Of a DNA stretch of 27,763 nucleotides, positions 24,026 to 27,763 are shown in pieces (the stretch's first letter is position 1; each line of letters starts with the position of its first letter). This DNA is from a virus, in IMG/VR virus record IMGVR_UViG_3300009149_004527, positions 1-27,763 of that record, one strand, 5' to 3'. Both the position numbers and the translations under genes were made by a program. The notes beneath the pieces are model-generated. The model was not told the origin of the DNA. It searched no databases and saw nothing but the letters and a program-made list of their open reading frames with translations.

Positions 24026-24040
24026 TCATTTATTGTGTTT
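24026..24040 (-). promoter_or_regulatory. Candidate phage promoter motif, copy 4
   Basis: The minus strand reads AAACACAATAAATGA, one mismatch from the other copies. It contains the TAA stop of the acidic 223-aa gene and lies 26 bases before the 62-aa gene ATG. It would drive the 62-aa, protease and 380-aa genes. Confidence 0.6.
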
Positions 24041-24701
24041 GGCTTTTATCAGATGGATTAGGCTTAGTCTGTTTTTCATTTTCCTTTTCTTCCATCTTTT
24101 TTATTTGCTCAAGTAACTTAGTAAAGTCAGCATCAAGATTACTAGCACACTTCTTCATCATAGCAATTACAGTCTTTTTGTCCTCAATGTTATCCCAGTA
24201 CTCAATGATCTCTTGAATAGTCTCTTTGAACTCACTAACTTTTCTCTGAAACTTAAGAAGTCCAGGATGAAACCAGGTTCTCATAAGAAGATCTAAGACA
24301 ACGGTCTGGTCATTAACTGCACTAAGCATAGAACTAACAAAGTTCCAGGTCTTAAGGTCGCTAAGACCATCTTTGTCTTTATCGTCATCACCCTCTTCGG
24401 CACCGTCATCCTTGCCAGCACTCTCGTCGTTACCACCTAGTAAGTCACCGTCTGCTTTGTCATCCTTAGCAGCAGGATCTTTTTCTTTAGCATCTTTAGG
24501 TTTTGGTTTTTCCTTAGGAGGGTCTTCCTTAGGAGGGTCTTCCTTAGGCTTCTTCTCTGCAGGCTTCTTCTCTTTCTTTTCGGTGAGAGGCTCTTCTGCA
24601 TCCTCTTGAGTAGTAACTACTTCTTCCTCATCTTCCTTTAGAAAAGGAAAGTCATCTATTGCCTTATCCTCAAAAAGAGTATTCATGAACTTGTCAATCA
24701 T
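24030..24701 (-). CDS. Acidic low-complexity protein, candidate prohead core/scaffold (223 aa)
   Basis: Residues 20-115 are extremely rich in D, E, K and P, with PPKEDPPKEKPKPKD-type repeats and a GDDDKDKDG acidic patch. The C-terminal half (about 115-205) is helical (EFKETIQEIIEYW, DFTKLLEQIKKMEEKE). It directly follows the portal gene, where T4 has the acidic core protein gp67, so a prohead core or scaffold role is the best guess. LTE at about 39-41 could be a protease site. The start is 3 bases past the portal stop (TAAGCCATG). The end, SQTQ then TAA, overlaps promoter-like motif copy 4, and the C-terminal QTQ is shared with SpeD for that reason. Confidence 0.75.
   Translation of the reverse strand: MIDKFMNTLFEDKAIDDFPFLKEDEEEVVTTQEDAEEPLTEKKEKKPAEKKPKEDPPKEDPPKEKPKPKDAKEKDPAAKDDKADGDLLGGNDESAGKDDGAEEGDDDKDKDGLSDLKTWNFVSSMLSAVNDQTVVLDLLMRTWFHPGLLKFQRKVSEFKETIQEIIEYWDNIEDKKTVIAMMKKCASNLDADFTKLLEQIKKMEEKENEKQTKPNPSDKSQTQ
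24511..24555 (-). repeat. 15-bp tandem repeat within the acidic core-like gene
   Basis: TCCTTAGGAGGGTCT (plus reading) occurs at 24511-24525 and 24526-24540, and a third, degenerate unit begins at 24541. It encodes repeated PKEDP. Phase is kept at five codons, so copy-number change would not break the frame. Confidence 0.75.
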
Positions 24702-24704
24702 GGC

Positions 24705-26849
24705 TTACCATCCTCCTCCGGATTTGCCTCCGCTGCCTCCGCCTTCACCTTCTTCACCTTCCTCCTCAGCAGATTTCAGTATCTTCTTCTTAGCCTTTTC
24801 TTCTATACGCTGTCTTTCGATAGTGTCAGGATCAAATAGATCACCGATGAAGTACTGAATAAGTTTTTCTTTCGGGAAGCCTAGGTTACTGAAGGTTTCG
24901 GACATCTTCTCAACACCCTCAACTAGCTCAGCTAGTCTCTCAACCATAAGAGATCTTGGTGGTTTAAGGGCAGCTGCAGTTGTAAGCTTACAAACATTAA
25001 GAAGACTGGGCTTAGTCATACGAACAATCTTATAATAAAGATTACTTAACGAATGAGAGAACGTCTTTTGAATCTGGATAATAGCCCTAGCGAACTTAAC
25101 GTTCTGCTGAGCAAGCGTGGCTTTACTTTCTATGTCTTGTTCATATCCCAGCAGTGCTGGAGGAATGCCCATACCAGAAATCAGCTCTTTTAGGATTAGA
25201 TTAACGTCCTCAACCTTATCAGTAAGCTGACCACCCTGCTGAGTATCCATTCTCACCCATTCTTTTCCATGTGTCATAGGCAGATAAATAGATTCAAACG
25301 TAGATAGAATAGTAGAGATAGAGTCAATAGTGCCTATCTTATCTACAGTTATCTCTCGTCTATCCATTTCAGTCTTTACCATTTCTATTAATTGTGCTGC
25401 ATCTCTGTTAAGCCCCGTCTCAATCTGGAACACACGCTTTTCAGGTGCACGGGAAAGACGGTAGATAACAAGAGACACGCGCATAGCTGTCATAAGACGT
25501 GCTACAAACAACACTGGATCAAAGATTGTCTCACCGTATGGTTTGTACTTAGAAGGCATGTTCTTAAAGTGCTCCATGCTTCCTGGTGAAACAAACCTAG
25601 TGGTAAGCTCATTATACTGAATCTTATTCTTCTTCAGAATGTGATAGATTAAGTTAAGAGCCTCTGGATCATTCCTAAGGGATGGTATCTGAACAATCTC
25701 ACTAGCCTGAGTAAGGATCCGTTGTGCTAACGTTCTAACGATGTCAGCAAGTCCTGGTGATCCAGTTGCAGTTGCTTGTTCAGCAAGCCTGTTCTCAAGA
25801 ACGAGGTAGCCAATAACTAGATCCCCATCTCTTAGAAGGAGAACAAATTTAGGCTCATGGACTATTAACCTAAGATCATCAAGTGATGCCGTAGGCTTAA
25901 GAGCGTCAGCTTCAGCAGCATCTTTTTTCTTCTCACCCTCTGTACTTTCCTTCTTATTAAGGCCTACAGAATCTTTTATCTTGTCACCAAGAATCTCAGG
26001 AGTTGCCCCCTCTCTTTCAAAGTCAATGAGCTGCTCAGTAAGGATTCTAACACTTCTTTTAGCATTCCTTTCTTCTTCAACATACTTGTCTAAGAAAGGC
26101 CTGATGTTTAGTTCTGGTGGTCCGGGCTTGTCATCGCCGGATCCTTCAACTAGCACCTTAGGCTCTTGTGATACACATAGGTGTTTCTCTGCTTGAAATC
26201 TGTAGTTGATGCCTTCCTTTTCTGGTAACGTTGGCGCCTCTTTCCTAAGGGCCTCCGGAATCGTTTCTTCCTGGAGAATACCGTACGATACGAGCTCAGC
26301 CCTAGGGTTGCTTACCTCAACAAAGCAATCACCGTACTTAAGAGCAAGAGTTACTATTTCAGTAATGTTATCTTCTACGTCCATAACCTTCTGAAGTGTT
26401 TCCATGTAACGCTTTGCCTGTTCGTATACGATGGTATCTTCTACCTGAGGCAGAATACAGACGATCCCAACTGCAAGTTTAGTAAAGAAGTCAGGCGATA
26501 GTACGTTCTCTACGTACACCTTAAGGGCCTGAGCCAGCTCTGGGTTATTGGTAAGGATATAATCAACTTGTTGATATCTACCAGACCGATCACCTTCAAC
26601 AGTAAAGGACTCTCGACCTAGGTCTCTCTGGAGCAAAGACATTGCGTCTTTCTGCCCATCTAGTCCCGGACTATTATCCTTAGCTCCATCTTTTACTATC
26701 TTGTTTACCAACTCTACAACAGTGGTTGTCTTTAATTTCCGTTTTGTCAGGATTTCCTTAGTTACGTCTTCAATAGCGTCCTCAACTGAGTCAATGCCTG
26801 AACCAAAGACTAGTTCTCTAAGGTCCTTTAGAGAATTTTGAAATCCCAT
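24705..26849 (-). CDS. Portal protein, T4 gp20-like (714 aa)
   Basis: The portal is the 12-fold ring at the head vertex through which DNA enters and leaves. The segment near 545-585, ISGMGIPPALLGYEQ followed by ATLAQQNVKFARAI, resembles the gp20-type region near the portal stem and clip. The Met/Trp-rich stretch just before it (MTHGKEWVRMDTQQGG) fits portal proteins of this class. It is longer than T4 gp20 (524 aa); the extra length includes a charged insert at about 265-330 (KDSVGLNKKESTEGEKKKD) and a Gly/Glu-rich tail ending GGKSGGGW. It is directly upstream of the core-like and protease genes, as in T4. The start is behind GGGGAGATAGTA. Confidence 0.88.
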   Translation of the reverse strand: MGFQNSLKDLRELVFGSGIDSVEDAIEDVTKEILTKRKLKTTTVVELVNKIVKDGAKDNSPGLDGQKDAMSLLQRDLGRESFTVEGDRSGRYQQVDYILTNNPELAQALKVYVENVLSPDFFTKLAVGIVCILPQVEDTIVYEQAKRYMETLQKVMDVEDNITEIVTLALKYGDCFVEVSNPRAELVSYGILQEETIPEALRKEAPTLPEKEGINYRFQAEKHLCVSQEPKVLVEGSGDDKPGPPELNIRPFLDKYVEEERNAKRSVRILTEQLIDFEREGATPEILGDKIKDSVGLNKKESTEGEKKKDAAEADALKPTASLDDLRLIVHEPKFVLLLRDGDLVIGYLVLENRLAEQATATGSPGLADIVRTLAQRILTQASEIVQIPSLRNDPEALNLIYHILKKNKIQYNELTTRFVSPGSMEHFKNMPSKYKPYGETIFDPVLFVARLMTAMRVSLVIYRLSRAPEKRVFQIETGLNRDAAQLIEMVKTEMDRREITVDKIGTIDSISTILSTFESIYLPMTHGKEWVRMDTQQGGQLTDKVEDVNLILKELISGMGIPPALLGYEQDIESKATLAQQNVKFARAIIQIQKTFSHSLSNLYYKIVRMTKPSLLNVCKLTTAAALKPPRSLMVERLAELVEGVEKMSETFSNLGFPKEKLIQYFIGDLFDPDTIERQRIEEKAKKKILKSAEEEGEEGEGGGSGGKSGGGW

Positions 26850-26851
26850 TA

Positions 26852-27364
26852 CTATCTCCCCGTCTCATTTTCATTTTTATCTGCCTTCCTCAAATGTTTA
26901 AGGAATTCGCCAGACAGTGTATCTTCCATTGATTTTCCATTTGTCAGCATGTCCCCAAGAATGGAACTTGGTCCTATTGTCCTTGATGACACGAGTTTGA
27001 CTTCATAGAAACTTGACACAAATCTAAAAAAGCATCGTATGTCGCCAAAGTAAAATGTAGCTAACTTAATAAGCTCGGGGCCCATTGAGTCGGCAACCAT
27101 CTTATAGAACGATTTCCTCATAGACTCGTACTCTAGCTCACTAAACGGCTCTCTAATAAGATTACTGGGAACTAGATAGAGTTCTGAATGAAGGGTGTAC
27201 GCCCGCTGACAAAAGAATTCTGTGATAGCCAAAAAGGACCTTAGCTCAACCAAGTGTCCTGTAACACGTGGCAGCCTAGTCTCACGTTTTACCGTTACAA
27301 ACCAGACCAACCCTGTTATTGCTACACCACCTATTAGCCCTACAACCAATAATACTAGGTTCAT
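26852..27364 (-). CDS. Small protein with N-terminal membrane anchor (170 aa)
   Basis: Residues 3-24 (LVLLVVGLIGGVAITGLVWF) are one strong membrane segment followed by basic residues (TVKRETR), giving an anchored protein with a mostly cytoplasmic C-terminal domain if the usual positive-inside rule holds. The remainder is helical with aromatic-rich segments (FYFGDIRCFFRFVSSFYE). The start has AAGGAG, and the gene ends 3 bases before the portal ATG. No family was recognised. A membrane anchor next to the portal is suggestive of prohead assembly at the membrane, as T4 proheads use gp40 and the inner membrane, but this is a guess. Confidence 0.65.
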   Translation of the reverse strand: MNLVLLVVGLIGGVAITGLVWFVTVKRETRLPRVTGHLVELRSFLAITEFFCQRAYTLHSELYLVPSNLIREPFSELEYESMRKSFYKMVADSMGPELIKLATFYFGDIRCFFRFVSSFYEVKLVSSRTIGPSSILGDMLTNGKSMEDTLSGEFLKHLRKADKNENETGR

Positions 27365-27373
27365 AGGTTCTCC

Positions 27374-27607
27374 TTAAGCTGATGCAGCTTTGTGTTTGTC
27401 TCGATCTCCAATCATGATGGCTGCAATTTCCTCAGTAGACACTAGGATTTGCTCATCAACATTATCCACAATAATGTATTTGTGGCTATCCTTAATATCA
27501 TTTAGGATCCCTTGAAAAACTTCCTTAAGCTCTTCTTCAGAATCCCTGGTCGTAAGTACAACTGTCCTGCCATTTCTCAAGATAACAACTAATTTGTTGC
27601 TTTTCAT
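27374..27607 (-). CDS. Small unknown protein (77 aa)
   Basis: A compact alpha/beta-looking protein: strand KLVVILRNGRTVVLTT, helix EEELKEVFQGILND, strand YIIVDNVDEQILVSTEEIAAI. This pattern is often seen in small single-domain phage proteins with no assigned function. An AGGAGG ribosome site at 10-base spacing supports the ATG at 27607. It lies between the repeat-rich protein and the membrane-anchored gene. No motif points to a reaction or partner. Confidence 0.7.
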   Translation of the reverse strand: MKSNKLVVILRNGRTVVLTTRDSEEELKEVFQGILNDIKDSHKYIIVDNVDEQILVSTEEIAAIMIGDRDKHKAASA

Positions 27608-27636
27608 AATAAAGTAATCCTCCTGGATTTATCGAC

Positions 27637-27763
27637 TTACTTAGATTTCTTTGATTTTTTCGACTTATTAGCCTTTTCAGGCTGTTCTTCTACAGGCTGT
27701 TCTTCTACAGGCTGTTCTTCTACAGGCTGTTCTTCTACAGGCTGTTCTTCTACAGGCTGTTCT
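27637..27763 (-). CDS. C-terminal end of a protein with EEQPV repeats and a lysine-rich tail (partial)
   Basis: The frame is open from the window edge to TAA at 27637-27639, 41 whole codons. It consists of at least five EEQPV units, then EEQPEKANKSKKSKKSK. The acidic/proline repeat would be extended and unstructured; the basic tail could bind nucleic acid or a membrane. The gene continues beyond the window, so function and length are unknown. It is followed after 29 bases by the 77-aa gene. Confidence 0.85.
   Translation of the reverse strand, partial: EQPVEEQPVEEQPVEEQPVEEQPVEEQPEKANKSKKSKKSK
27678..27763 (-). repeat. 15-bp tandem repeat, about six copies, running off the window end
   Basis: CAGGCTGTTCTTCTA (plus reading) starts at 27678, 27693, 27708, 27723, 27738 and 27753; the last is cut by the window edge. 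Units are identical, which indicates recent expansion by slippage or recombination. It encodes EEQPV on the minus strand. Confidence 0.92.

Noticed and set aside
1-27763. CRISPR array, insertion sequence, integrase or attachment site
   Set aside because: No spaced repeats, transposase motifs, terminal inverted repeats or recombinase motifs were seen; the only tandem repeats are in-frame coding ones.

Overview
The window looks like the virion-assembly region of a large tailed phage (Caudoviricetes), most likely a myovirus whose head module is distantly related to that of T4. Every credible gene is on the minus strand, so transcription runs from high to low coordinates. Genes are tightly packed, usually abutting or overlapping by 1 to 8 bases, and nearly all start with ATG behind a GGAGG-type Shine-Dalgarno (SD) site. 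TAA, TAG and TGA are all used as stops, so nothing suggests a recoded genetic code. No tRNA, integrase, insertion sequence or CRISPR array was seen. The host cannot be named; strong SD sites and fairly AT-rich DNA are compatible with, but do not prove, a Firmicutes-like host.

Layout in the direction of transcription. (1) 27.8-21.2 kb, head module: the lysine-rich end of a protein with EEQPV repeats, a 77-aa protein, a membrane-anchored 170-aa protein, a gp20-like portal, an acidic candidate core/scaffold protein, a 62-aa protein, a gp21-like prohead protease, an unknown 380-aa protein in the scaffold slot, two small coiled-coil proteins and a gp23-like major capsid protein. A strong intrinsic terminator follows the capsid gene. 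(2) 19.7-16.7 kb, accessory island: an M48-type membrane metallopeptidase, a complete S-adenosylmethionine decarboxylase (speD) and an unknown 538-aa protein. (3) 16.7-5.8 kb, tail and packaging: a gp26-like zinc-ribbon tail/baseplate protein with a candidate programmed +1 frameshift into a second frame, a hub-like protein, the large terminase, a tube/baseplate-junction-like protein and a 1796-aa tape measure protein. (4) 5.8-0 kb: an unknown virion-like protein, a tandem pair of M48-like metallopeptidases, a 661-aa baseplate-like protein and the start of another gene.

The gp26-like / second-frame ORF / hub-like / tape-measure order recalls T4 genes 26-51-27-29, but here the terminase lies inside the tail cluster. 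No sheath, tube or lysozyme gene is recognisable, so these would lie elsewhere.

The most interesting signals are: a near-identical 15-bp element (consensus AACACAATAATTGA) at four gene boundaries, probably an undescribed phage promoter; the SD-assisted +1 frameshift site TTTTTTC; three M48 metallopeptidase paralogues inside a virion operon; and a catalytically intact speD among structural genes. Functional names rest on motifs and synteny read by eye, since no database search was possible.
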